A stretch of DNA of 16,036 nucleotides, taken from contig JAFDAW010000022.1 in the NCBI GenBank assembly GCA_019313605.1, positions 1 to 16,036 on the forward strand. The letters run 5' to 3'. The notes beneath the pieces are model-generated. The model was not told the origin of the DNA and did not search any database. It was given only the letters and a program-made list of their open reading frames with translations. The stretch comes from Deltaproteobacteria bacterium (lineage in GTDB: Bacteria; Myxococcota_A; UBA9160; SMWR01). Of the stretch, positions 1-7,454 are shown in pieces. Every line of letters begins with the position of its first letter. Within the stretch, counting starts at the first letter, position 1. Both the position numbers and the translations under genes were made by a program.

Positions 1-1
1 G

Positions 2-1690
2 CGTCATTCCGATTTTCACTCGAGCATGTACTGGCGGCACTGGCACCTCGAGGAATACGCGCAGACGCACAACGACCGACCGTTCATTCTGATCGAGTAC
101 GCGCACTCGATGGGTAACAGCACGGGAAACCTCACCGAATACTGGGACGTCATCGAAAAGCACGACGTCCTCGCGGGTGGCTTCATCTGGGATTGGGTCG
201 ACCAGGGGCTGCTGGAGCACAATGATGCCGGCACGCCGTATTGGACCTACGGCGGCGATTACGGTCCCGCCGATGTGCCGTCGAGTGGTAATTTCTGCTT
301 CAACGGGATCGTCTTTCCCGATCGGCGCATTCAGCCCGCCTACTGGGAAGTCAAGCGCGTCTACCAGCACGCCGATTTTCGCGCCGACGACCTGGCGACT
401 GGCGAGATAACCGTCGCAAACAATTACGACTTCACGAGCCTGAGTGAATTCGAGCTGCGCTGGGACCTGATCGAAGATGGCACCCCGATCAAGAGCGGTG
501 TTTTCAAGGATCTCGACGTCGCTCCAGAAAGCGAAGGCCAGATCCGCCTCGGATATCGCATGCCGCGCCAGAAAGCGGGCGCCGAATACCATCTCGATCT
601 GCGCCTCGTCTCTCCGGCCGCTCGCGGCATCCTTCCCGCAGAACACATCTACGCCGAAGCTCAATTCGAAATCCCGAATGATGCGGTTGCGACACCCGCG
701 AAACGCTCAGCGGGCGGATCTCTCGAGATCGACGAGTCGGAGCGGGCGATCACCATCACCGGAAAGCAATTCTCCGTCGGTATCGATCGCGAATCGGGTC
801 TTCTCTCCTCGCTCACCTTCGAGGGCGAAGAAATGATCCTTCGCCCGCTCACACCCAATTTCTGGCGAGCACCGACCGACAATGACTTCGGCAACTACAT
901 GCAGGATTGGGCGCAAGTCTGGGAGCAAGCCGGCCGCAATCGGAAACTCGATTCGATTCGGGTACTCGAAAAGCGCGCCGATCGCGTGGAGATCGAAGCC
1001 GCCTACGCGTTTTACGACGACGACGGAGGGGTGGCCGCCGAATGGACGTCCAGGTTCACCGTCTGGGCGTCGGGAGACGTCGACGTCAAAAACTACTTCG
1101 AAAAAGGCGCGAACCTACCGATCGTTCCGAGAATCGGAATGAACGTCGAGCTTCCGAAGCGTCTGGATCAGACCGAGTGGTTCGGCCGTGGCCCCTTCGA
1201 GAACTACAGCGATCGAAAGCTGGCCGCGAAGGTCGGACGCTACCAGAGCCCGGTTGCCGACCACTACGTCCCCTATGTTCGGCCACAGGAAAACGGCTAC
1301 AAGACCGATGTGCGCTGGCTTTCCCTGACCGACGGCAGCGACGCCGGGCTGCTGGTTCGAGCCGACGGTCTGATCGGATTCAGTGTCCATAACAATCGGC
1401 AAGCCGATTTCATTCCACCCGCCAAGATTGCGATCACGAGTGAAGACGGCCCCGATGCGCGGAAGAACAAGCGGCGCGTCAACGTGCACGTAGACGACAT
1501 CGTTCCGGGCGATTTCGTATCGCTCAATATCGACTACGGCCAGATGGGCGTCGGCGGCGACGACTCCTGGGGCAAAAAGACGCTGATGCAATATTCACTT
1601 GGCGAGAAGACCTACCAATACGGTTTCCGCCTGCGGCCTTTTTCAGCCGGCAAGGGACGCCTCGATAAACTTCTTGGAGCGATGAAATAG
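2..1690 (+). CDS. lacZ: Beta-galactosidase (GH2), 3' part; 5' end outside window
   Basis: This is the C-terminal half of a LacZ-type glycoside hydrolase family 2 enzyme, which hydrolyses terminal beta-galactosides. The frame is open from base 2, so the first Met codon at 26 is internal. The nucleophile motif IEYAHSMGNS is present, with the catalytic Glu codon at 95-97. It is followed by GGFIWDWVDQ, which closes the TIM barrel, and by FCFNGIVFPDRR. The downstream Ig-like domain and the large beta-sandwich domain (BgaSmall_N type) show NFWRAPTDNDFG, WFGRGPFENYSDR, YVRPQENGYKTDVRW and GVGGDDSW, all standard LacZ landmarks. The acid/base Glu and the N-terminal sugar-binding domain would lie upstream. 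About 562 residues are visible, roughly half a normal LacZ. I see no signal peptide because the N terminus is missing. The stop codon abuts the symporter start, so the two genes form an operon for galactoside use. The family call is very secure; lactose as the natural substrate is inference. Confidence 0.95.
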   Translation, partial: RHSDFHSSMYWRHWHLEEYAQTHNDRPFILIEYAHSMGNSTGNLTEYWDVIEKHDVLAGGFIWDWVDQGLLEHNDAGTPYWTYGGDYGPADVPSSGNFCFNGIVFPDRRIQPAYWEVKRVYQHADFRADDLATGEITVANNYDFTSLSEFELRWDLIEDGTPIKSGVFKDLDVAPESEGQIRLGYRMPRQKAGAEYHLDLRLVSPAARGILPAEHIYAEAQFEIPNDAVATPAKRSAGGSLEIDESERAITITGKQFSVGIDRESGLLSSLTFEGEEMILRPLTPNFWRAPTDNDFGNYMQDWAQVWEQAGRNRKLDSIRVLEKRADRVEIEAAYAFYDDDGGVAAEWTSRFTVWASGDVDVKNYFEKGANLPIVPRIGMNVELPKRLDQTEWFGRGPFENYSDRKLAAKVGRYQSPVADHYVPYVRPQENGYKTDVRWLSLTDGSDAGLLVRADGLIGFSVHNNRQADFIPPAKIAITSEDGPDARKNKRRVNVHVDDIVPGDFVSLNIDYGQMGVGGDDSWGKKTLMQYSLGEKTYQYGFRLRPFSAGKGRLDKLLGAMK

Positions 1691-3256
1691 ATGCATCTGC
1701 AACCGCTCGATCTGGCAGTCGTCGCAATCTATGTGGTTTGCCTGCTGACCCTCGCGCAGTGGGTATCTCGCGAAAAGAGCGGTCACCAGAAAGACACCAA
1801 GGACTACTTTCTCGCCGGCCGCTCTTTGCCATGGTGGGCCATCGGGGCGTCACTGATTGCCGCCAACATTTCCGCAGAACAGATCATCGGCATGTCCGGC
1901 TCCGCGTACGTTCTTGGGATCGCGATTGCTTCCTACGAGTGGATGTCGGCGATCACGCTGATCATCGTCGGGAAGTATCTACTGCCGGTGTTCTTGAAGC
2001 ACCAGATCTACACGATGCCGCAATTTCTCGAGCAACGTTACGACAGCCGTGTTCGCACGGTATTGGCGACGTTTTGGCTCGGCGTCTACGTCTTCGTCAA
2101 CCTGACCGCAATCCTCTGGCTCGGTGCGCTCGCGATCAACACCGTGACCGGGCTGAATATCACCTACGCGCTTTGCCTGCTGGGGGCGTTCTCCGCCGCC
2201 TATTCTTTGTATGGCGGACTCAAGGCCGTCGCGCTGACCGACATCATCCAGGTCGTGCTGCTGATCCTGGGTGGCTTGATGATCGCCTATGTGTCGCTGA
2301 ACCAGATCTCGGACGGAGAGGGTGTCGTTTCTGGCTTCGCGATCCTGCTCGACCGGATTCCCGAAAAGTTCGACATGATCCTCACCAAGGACAGCCCGCA
2401 TTACGCGAACCTGCCCGGCATTTCCGTTTTGATCGGTGGGATGTGGGTGATGAATCTCTCCTACTGGGGATTCAATCAGTACATCATCCAGCGCGCACTG
2501 GCGGCCAAGAACAGTCGCGAGGCGCAGAAGGGAATCGTATTCGCCGCATTCCTGAAGATGTTGGTACCGGTACTCGTCGTATTGCCGGGGATCGCTGCGG
2601 TCGTCCTCGCTCCAGACCTGCCGACTCCCGACAGCGCATACCCGGAAGTCATGAAGTTGCTTCCCGTCGGCATCAAGGGCCTGGTGTTTGCCGCATTGAT
2701 CGCAGCGATCGTCTCATCACTGGCCTCCATGACGAACAGCATCTCGACGATCTTCACGATGGATATCTACGCGAACCTGGCCGGATCCGAGAAATCGGAG
2801 AGCCATCTCGTCACCGTCGGTAGGATCGTCAGCTTTTCATCGCTCGTGATCGCGATGATCGTCGCTCGGCCACTGTTGGGAAATTTCGATCAAGCATTTC
2901 AGTACATCCAGGAATTCACCGGGTTCTTTACGCCCGGAATCGTCGCGATCTTCCTACTGGCCATCTTCTGGAGGGCCACGACCGCAAACGGCGCACTCGG
3001 TGCCGCGGTCGGCTCTGCGGTGCTGTCACTCGGATTCAAACTGTTCTGGCCCAGCCTGCCGTTCATCGACCGCGTCGGGCTCGCCTTTCTACTCTGCGTG
3101 GGCCTCGGCATGTTGATTTCGAAGCTGGAAGGTGCGGGCGAACAACCCGGAGCGATCAAATACGAAGAGGTCGACTGCTCCACCAGCACAGCGTTCAATT
3201 ACGCGTCCGTCGCCATCATCCTGATGCTGGTCGCCCTCTACGCAACCTGGTGGTAG
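1691..3256 (+). CDS. Sodium/solute symporter (SLC5/SSS), vSGLT-like Na+/sugar transporter
   Basis: This 521-residue inner-membrane protein of the SSS family resembles Vibrio vSGLT along most of its length. Landmarks are DYFLAGRSLPWWAIGASL, ANISAEQIIGMSGSAY, ASYEWMSAITLIIVGKY, the SSS signature YGGLKAVALTDIIQV, NLSYWGFNQYIIQR and SSLASMTNSISTIFTMDIY. Judged by motif alignment, the vSGLT sugar-contact residues are kept: Asn59, Gln64, Glu83, Asn255, Tyr258 (the inner gate), Lys289 and Gln407. The Na+-site serines are 342-343. One neighbour of the gate Tyr is Ser257, where vSGLT has Tyr. It should import galactose or glucose with Na+. ATG 1691 follows the beta-galactosidase TAG directly, and a GGAG at 1676-1679 inside the upstream gene gives an 11-base spacing, so translation is probably coupled. 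The gene ends 15 bases from the convergent peptidase stop. The hexose identity is inferred from these residues and the neighbour. Confidence 0.93.
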   Translation: MHLQPLDLAVVAIYVVCLLTLAQWVSREKSGHQKDTKDYFLAGRSLPWWAIGASLIAANISAEQIIGMSGSAYVLGIAIASYEWMSAITLIIVGKYLLPVFLKHQIYTMPQFLEQRYDSRVRTVLATFWLGVYVFVNLTAILWLGALAINTVTGLNITYALCLLGAFSAAYSLYGGLKAVALTDIIQVVLLILGGLMIAYVSLNQISDGEGVVSGFAILLDRIPEKFDMILTKDSPHYANLPGISVLIGGMWVMNLSYWGFNQYIIQRALAAKNSREAQKGIVFAAFLKMLVPVLVVLPGIAAVVLAPDLPTPDSAYPEVMKLLPVGIKGLVFAALIAAIVSSLASMTNSISTIFTMDIYANLAGSEKSESHLVTVGRIVSFSSLVIAMIVARPLLGNFDQAFQYIQEFTGFFTPGIVAIFLLAIFWRATTANGALGAAVGSAVLSLGFKLFWPSLPFIDRVGLAFLLCVGLGMLISKLEGAGEQPGAIKYEEVDCSTSTAFNYASVAIILMLVALYATWW

Positions 3257-3271
3257 GCGAAGGCGCCTCGC

Positions 3272-5329
3272 TCACTTCGAAAGATATTTGTCGTACCAGG
3301 CCAACTGCCGGTTCCAGATATCGATCCGGAACGAGGGCAAGCCGATTCCGTGGCCCTGGTCGGGGTAAACAACGAGGAGCGTCTCTCGGCCCAGTCGCTT
3401 CATCGCGAGATACATCTGCTCCGAGTTGCTGATCGGTACGTTCCAATCTTTTTCGCCACCCATCCACAGCGTCGGGGTCACGATGTTCTGGACCTTGTTG
3501 TAGGTAGAGCGATCTTCCCACAAGGCTCGGTTCTCCCACGGAAGGCCGAACTCTCGCTCCCACCAGCGATGCCAGAGATCCTGCCCGTAGTTCGACAAGA
3601 ACAGCGCATCGGCGGCCCCCGAAACAGCGGCCTTGAACCGATCGGTTTGCGTAATCACGTAATTGGTCAGGATCCCGCCGTACGACCAACCGCCGACACC
3701 GAGCCGGTCCGGGTCCGCATATCCGAGCTCGATCGCGTGATCGACGCCCGCGATGGCATCTTGCGTATCCTTCACGCCCCAGGAGCGCCAGATCCCCATG
3801 CGGAAGTCCTTGCCTCGTCCCGTCGAGCCACGCGGATTAGTCAGCACCACGACATAACCGTGGGCGGCGAAGAACTGTGCATCGAAATCGAATCGATAAT
3901 CGAACTGGGCCCAGGGCCCGCCGTGACCCAGCAGCAGCGTCGGGTAGCGCTTTCGCGATCGAAAACCCGGAGGCTTGTAGATGAAGCCCTGGATCTCGGT
4001 ACCGTCCGGGCTCGCAAAGCTCACACTTTCGACTTCAGCGAGCTCGATGCCGGCCAGGAAAGCGTCGTTGTGCCGCGTCAGTTTGCGCAGACTGCTCGCC
4101 TCGACCGCAAAGAGGTTGCCGGGCGTGTCCGACTCGGCCACGAGCGCAATGATCTCCCCGTCCGCTGCGATCGCGTAGCGATCTACGCTCCGCTCCCCAG
4201 TCAAGACCCGCTCGATCGCACCGCCGCTAGCCGGCACCCGCGCGAGTGGCACGCTGCGCTGGTCGTCGAAGATGAAGTAGATCGATTTCCCATCGGTCGA
4301 AAATCGAGGCTGGCCGACCCGTCGATCGACTGTCTCCGTCAGGATCATCGGCTCGCCATCCTTGACCGAGACGACTCCAATCTGCTCCATCGCATACCAA
4401 CTCAATTCATCCATGTTCGGGGATGTGACGTAGGCGATGCGGCTGCCGTCGGGGCTCCAAGTCGGCGACTGGTCGGGGCCGGGGCTATTCGTGAGTCGGT
4501 GAGGAGGTTTTTTCAGATTGGGCTTGTCGGCGGAGGTCAACCAGATGTCGGAGTTGTAGTTGGCGTCGGGGTTCTCGGTACGGTTACTCACGAAGGCGAG
4601 CGATCGGCCATCGGGCGCCCAGGCGGGCTCGGAGTCGTCGAAATCTCCCCCAGTCAGCTGCGTCAGCTTCGTTGATTCGATCTCGAAAACGTACAGGTGA
4701 GTTCGCCGCCGATCGAGGTAACCCGCACCGTCCGTCTTGAACAACAGCCGATCGATCACCCACGGTTTGGGCGTGTCGGCGCCTTTCCCCGCTCCATCTT
4801 CGGTGGCCACTTCACTCGGATCGGGATCTTTGATCACGAGCGCGAGTCGGCGGCCGTCGGGCGCCCACTCGTACGCCTCGACTCCCGAGTCGACCGCTGT
4901 CAGCGGTTGCGCCTCGCCACCCAGTCGGTTGAGTGCCCACACCTGCGTGGCATCGTCACCGCGCGCCGCGAGGAACGACAAATATCGACCATCCGGGCTC
5001 CAGCGCGGCGTGCTCGCGTAACTTCCTTCGCCCGTCATGCGGAGCGGATCGCCGCCCGCCCGAGCAACCCTCCAGATCGCGCTTTCGTGCTCGTTCTTCT
5101 CCGCGTCGATGGAACTCACCGTGTACGCCACCCACTTGCCATCGGGGCTGATTGCGGGAGCACCCACGGACTCCAACGCCAGATAGTCGTCAGCGCCGAG
5201 TCGACGTTGGGCTGCAGAACCAGAGCCTGCAAGAACCGCGAACCCGCATGACATCGCGAGTGCAATGGCTGCAATTTGCAGCAGCCAGCGGCTGGTTCCC
5301 TGGCGAGCGATACCCACTACGAATTTCAT
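3272..5329 (-). CDS. Secreted S9-family prolyl oligopeptidase / acylaminoacyl-peptidase-like enzyme
   Basis: This 685-residue serine peptidase is predicted to be exported. Residues 1-40 form a signal peptide: a basic N terminus, then a hydrophobic core around 15-36 with small residues before Gln41. Residues ~50-420 carry repeated beta-propeller (TolB/PD40-like) motifs such as SPDGKWVAY, WSPDGRYLSF, WAPDGRSLAF and WSPDGSRIAY. Residues ~440-685 are the alpha/beta hydrolase domain, with GHGGPW (468-473, oxyanion region), nucleophile Ser549 in GGWSYGG, Asp628 in GGEKDWNVP and His660 in DQGHG, so the triad is complete. The likely role is cleavage of short peptides in the periplasm or outside the cell. 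The start at 5329 is chosen because the signal peptide begins there and an AGAGGGG lies just upstream on the minus strand; the frame stays open further upstream but runs into the tetR gene. It lies 71 bases downstream of tetR on the same strand and may be co-transcribed. Confidence 0.93.
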   Translation of the reverse strand: MKFVVGIARQGTSRWLLQIAAIALAMSCGFAVLAGSGSAAQRRLGADDYLALESVGAPAISPDGKWVAYTVSSIDAEKNEHESAIWRVARAGGDPLRMTGEGSYASTPRWSPDGRYLSFLAARGDDATQVWALNRLGGEAQPLTAVDSGVEAYEWAPDGRRLALVIKDPDPSEVATEDGAGKGADTPKPWVIDRLLFKTDGAGYLDRRRTHLYVFEIESTKLTQLTGGDFDDSEPAWAPDGRSLAFVSNRTENPDANYNSDIWLTSADKPNLKKPPHRLTNSPGPDQSPTWSPDGSRIAYVTSPNMDELSWYAMEQIGVVSVKDGEPMILTETVDRRVGQPRFSTDGKSIYFIFDDQRSVPLARVPASGGAIERVLTGERSVDRYAIAADGEIIALVAESDTPGNLFAVEASSLRKLTRHNDAFLAGIELAEVESVSFASPDGTEIQGFIYKPPGFRSRKRYPTLLLGHGGPWAQFDYRFDFDAQFFAAHGYVVVLTNPRGSTGRGKDFRMGIWRSWGVKDTQDAIAGVDHAIELGYADPDRLGVGGWSYGGILTNYVITQTDRFKAAVSGAADALFLSNYGQDLWHRWWEREFGLPWENRALWEDRSTYNKVQNIVTPTLWMGGEKDWNVPISNSEQMYLAMKRLGRETLLVVYPDQGHGIGLPSFRIDIWNRQLAWYDKYLSK

Positions 5330-5400
5330 CGGCGACACCCCTCTAATGATTCGAAGAGAGTAACGTGGATCGAATATCGCGGAAGACGAACAGGTGCTGA

Positions 5401-6012
5401 TCAGCGGAGCGAATCGACAAGGCTGCGCGCGATGGCGCGGAGTTCGTGCGAGCGCTCGACGGAAACGCCCAGGCCCAACATCAGCGCGTTCTGATCCGCG
5501 AGGCAGACGATCGCCCAGGCCGCGGATGCGAGCGGGTCGGGATCGGCACCCGGCACACAACGAGCGAGGTGCTTGCGGATCAGCTCGGCAAAGCCCTCGT
5601 ACATCCCGCGTAGCGACGCACACGCCTCGACTTCACTCGCAGCGACCCACAAGAGAGAGTCGACGACCTGGGCCTGCTCGCGCATGCCAAAGGCGAAGTC
5701 CCCGGTGAAGAAATAGTCGAGCAAGGCGTCCACGCCGATTGCGTCACCCTCGGCGTCGAGGCCCGCTGCCGTGCGCGAAAGGTATTCGGCCGAGAGGTGT
5801 TCGACCGCGTCGCGGACGAGATCGTCGCGGTTGCCCACGTAGTGTCGAATCATCGCGCGCTTGAGCCCGGCTTCCCGGGCCACGTCGTCTAGCGTCGTCG
5901 CCTCGAGGCCGCTGCGCGCCACACAGCGCTCGAACGCCTCCAAAATCTGGAGGCGCCGCTCCTCGCTTCGCGGCGGTCGGCCGGGGCCCTTGGAATTCGC
6001 GGAGTTACGCAC
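5401..6012 (-). CDS. TetR/AcrR-family transcriptional regulator
   Basis: This 203-residue protein has a classical TetR N-terminal DNA-binding domain. Residues ~18-66 contain RRLQILEAFERCVARSGLEA, TLDDVAREAGLKRAMIRHYV and GNRDDLV, the usual three-helix HTH. The remainder is a helical ligand-binding and dimerisation domain with no recognisable effector signature. The start is GTG at 6010-6012; I see no in-frame ATG close by and only a weak purine-rich stretch before it. Just upstream, at 6042-6082, is a perfect palindrome overlapping a divergent promoter, which is the expected position for an operator controlling this gene and the gene at 6244. The S9 peptidase follows 71 bases downstream and may belong to the same transcript. 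The ligand is unknown. Confidence 0.93.
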   Translation of the reverse strand: MRNSANSKGPGRPPRSEERRLQILEAFERCVARSGLEATTLDDVAREAGLKRAMIRHYVGNRDDLVRDAVEHLSAEYLSRTAAGLDAEGDAIGVDALLDYFFTGDFAFGMREQAQVVDSLLWVAASEVEACASLRGMYEGFAELIRKHLARCVPGADPDPLASAAWAIVCLADQNALMLGLGVSVERSHELRAIARSLVDSLR

Positions 6013-6041
6013 CTGATCTCACGAAGTTTTCCAATAATAAT

Positions 6042-6082
6042 CGGTTGACATTTATCATCAAAATGATGATAAATGTCAACCG
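6042..6082. promoter_or_regulatory. Perfect palindrome (19-bp arms, AAA centre) carrying a face-to-face divergent promoter; probable TetR operator
   Basis: The left arm is 6042-6060 and the right arm 6064-6082. The arms are exact reverse complements around AAA at 6061-6063. Because of the symmetry, each strand carries TTGACA followed after 17 bases by GATAAA: plus strand 6045-6050 and 6068-6073, minus strand 6079-6074 and 6056-6051. TTGACA is a consensus sigma70 -35 and GATAAA matches four of six -10 bases. The two promoters therefore occupy the same DNA and face opposite ways, towards tetR (6012) and the exported protein (6244). A site within the regulator's own intergenic region is typical of TetR autorepression. 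The palindrome is seen directly; binding by this TetR and promoter activity are inferred. The arms are longer than needed for one TetR dimer, so two dimers might bind. Confidence 0.75.
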
Positions 6083-6208
6083 CAATGATATTGCTCCAAT
6101 CATATCAAGGCGAGTCGGGGCCCAAGGGGTGGGTCGCGGAGCTTGGGAGTGGCAAAAAATGCGGGGTGCCTTTCGCCGTTCGATCGCAAGGAGTTGATCC
6201 TTCGTTCA

Positions 6209-6244
6209 ATGCGCATCCGCATCCTACTGATAGGGAGATCTTGA
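6209..6244 (+). other. Possible 11-codon leader peptide overlapping the next start
   Basis: An ATG at 6209 opens a short frame encoding MRIRILLIGRS. Its TGA at 6242-6244 overlaps the ATG at 6244 of the exported-protein gene as TGATG, a common arrangement for coupled translation. An AAGGAG lies at 6188-6193, but the 15-base spacing is long. The main gene has its own good AGGGAG site, so coupling may not be needed. A chance ORF is quite possible. Confidence 0.2.
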
Positions 6245-7038
6245 TGACGGACTCACGATCGATACTCACATTAATGATCGCGATGATCACCGCACTAGCA
6301 GTTGCCCAAACAGCGACGGCGCAGCGCGGAGGCAAGGGAAACGGCGGTAAGGGAGGCGGCGCGGCCGTGGGCATCGAAGCCGTCCATCTGATCAACCAGC
6401 AAAGCGGCGACGTGCTCGCCGAGATTTCTGGCGGCGGGTTCCTGGGTGGAAATAGTCTTTCAGTCACACTCGACGATGGAACCGTGCTCAGCGTAGACGA
6501 GGCCACCCAGACGATGATCCTCGCGACCATCCCCAAGAACACACCGGATGGTGATTACGATCTAACGGTATCGACGGGCAAACCCAGCAAGCAGAATGCC
6601 TCCGCCCCGATCAGCTTAGGAGGCACGATGACGGTCGCTTGCATCGATTGGTTCCGATCGGGACCGGCAGACGAGCACGTCCATACAGAGGTTCACATCG
6701 AAGATGAGAACGGAAATGCCGTCATCGGCGCAGTGGTGACCTGGACCGCCGAGAACGACACATTCGGCGTCTACCAGACGAACGTCAGCCCGACCCAAGA
6801 CATCGACGGACACGCCAACGGTGCGGGTTGTGTGAATCCGACGGGCTCCGGAGTCACGGATTGGTACTGCTGCATCGGCGCCGGTCCGTGGGATGGCGAT
6901 GTTCCGGGACAGCGGGCCTGCGCCAAGGGTTACTACAGCTCCGTAATCCTCGACGTCGCCGCACCTCCGAGCACCAACATGGAATGGGATGGCGTGTCCC
7001 CGCAAAACGGAATCTTCCTCGACCCGAAACCGCAGTAA
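6244..7038 (+). CDS. Exported protein with TIG-like and Big/Ig-like domains, function unknown
   Basis: This is a 264-residue protein. Residues 1-26 are a signal peptide (hydrophobic ILTLMIAMITALAVA, probable cleavage after TATA). A Gly/Lys-rich linker follows (RGGKGNGGKGGG). Residues ~43-125 look like an IPT/TIG beta-sandwich, with a DVLAEISGGGF opening, DGTVLSVDEATQTMILATIP and PDGDYDLTVS. Residues ~128-240 look like a Big-type Ig domain (EVHIEDENGNAVIGAVVTWTA), with Cys133, 196, 209, 210 and 226 in the second half suggesting disulfides. There is no catalytic motif. I chose ATG 6244 because AGGGAG at 6232-6237 is ideally spaced and the signal peptide begins there; the more upstream in-frame ATG at 6073 lies inside the palindrome, ahead of the likely transcription start. 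It is divergent from tetR and probably controlled by it. It may be a cell-surface or matrix adhesion module, which is inference only. Confidence 0.8.
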   Translation: MTDSRSILTLMIAMITALAVAQTATAQRGGKGNGGKGGGAAVGIEAVHLINQQSGDVLAEISGGGFLGGNSLSVTLDDGTVLSVDEATQTMILATIPKNTPDGDYDLTVSTGKPSKQNASAPISLGGTMTVACIDWFRSGPADEHVHTEVHIEDENGNAVIGAVVTWTAENDTFGVYQTNVSPTQDIDGHANGAGCVNPTGSGVTDWYCCIGAGPWDGDVPGQRACAKGYYSSVILDVAAPPSTNMEWDGVSPQNGIFLDPKPQ

Positions 7039-7052
7039 CGAACAGCGGCCTC

Positions 7053-7088
7053 GCAGTCGACGGGCGGAAAATTTCGCCCGTCGACTGC
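7053..7088 (+). terminator. Strong hairpin after the exported-protein gene, terminator without U-tract
   Basis: Positions 7053-7066 pair perfectly with 7075-7088 (14 bp, GC-rich). The intervening GAAAATTT can close the stem further by A-T and G-T pairs. The hairpin begins 14 bases after the stop codon of the exported-protein gene. No T-run follows on the plus strand, so it is not a textbook intrinsic terminator. It may still end transcription or protect the 3' end. It also lies beyond the end of the minus-strand receiver remnant, so it could serve both sides. Confidence 0.55.
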
Positions 7089-7145
7089 TGGAGATTGGCG
7101 TGTCCCGTCTCGCGCTCCTACGCGGCGACGTGAAGGCCTCCCCGC

Positions 7146-7391
7146 CTACTCGACGAGCTTGTTGATCAGCGTGACGACCTGATCGCGGGACCACGCGTCT
7201 TTCTCGAGAATTTGTTCCACGCGACCACTCAGAATGTGACGATCCTCTTCCGTCAGATCTTTTGCGGTGAGTACAACCACCGGGATGCTCCGCCAATCGG
7301 CATTCGCGTGTAATTCGATCAGGAAGTCAAAGCCATCCATCACGGGCATCATCAGATCGAGTAAGATCAGATCGGGCCGACGCGCCGGAAG
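7146..7391 (-). pseudogene. Truncated response-regulator receiver domain (C-terminal remnant)
   Basis: On the minus strand the frame reads ARRPDLILLDLMMPVMDGF, then IPVVVLTAKDLTEED and a helical end at LINKLVE. This is the second half of a REC domain, including the phospho-acceptor Asp (codon 7356-7358) and the conserved Thr before AKD. The first half (acidic pocket, beta-1 to alpha-2) is missing. Upstream of about 7391 the open frame encodes unrelated Pro-rich sequence, meets a TAG at 7464-7466 and offers no ATG, GTG or TTG before the Asp. The first ATG, at 7352, would begin after the phospho-acceptor. The LTEEDR...RVEQILEKDAWSRDQ ending resembles C-terminal receivers of large hybrid kinases. 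I read it as the leftover 3' end of such a gene, cut off by a rearrangement. A short expressed fragment cannot be excluded. Confidence 0.7.
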
Positions 7392-7441
7392 CCGTGGAGG
7401 GCCAATTGGGGGAGGTAGTACCCAAGCAAGCTGCGAATCCG

Positions 7442-7447
7442 TATATT
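7442..7447 (+). promoter_or_regulatory. Candidate -10 box for a leaderless response-regulator mRNA
   Basis: TATATT (five of six bases of the consensus) ends seven bases before the ATG at 7455, so transcription would start at or next to the initiation codon. No Shine-Dalgarno sequence lies in the expected place; the nearest GGAGG is about 40 bases upstream. Only a poor -35 (TACCCA, 7419-7424) is visible. This is suggestive only. Confidence 0.3.
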
Positions 7448-7454
7448 GCGCCCC

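Noticed and set aside
25..1690. Beta-galactosidase starting at the ATG at 26
   Set aside because: The frame is open to the window edge, and GH2 enzymes need the N-terminal domains and the acid/base Glu, which lie upstream of this ATG.
3255..3268. Small hairpin AGGCG-aagg-CGCCT between the convergent symporter and peptidase genes
   Set aside because: A five-base stem without a T-run is too weak to call a terminator in GC-rich DNA.
3350..4675. 441-codon plus-strand open frame opposite the S9 peptidase
   Set aside because: Antisense to a well-supported gene whose catalytic triad and propeller motifs are intact; no domain in the translation.
5330..5623. N-terminal extension of the S9 peptidase frame to 5623
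   Set aside because: It overlaps the tetR gene, and the extension is Arg-rich antisense sequence. A signal peptide with a good ribosome-binding site begins at 5329.
6073..6243. Upstream ATGs at 6073 and 6085 as starts of the exported-protein gene
   Set aside because: They lie in or just beyond the promoter palindrome, at or ahead of the likely transcript start, and would bury the signal peptide behind about 55 residues.
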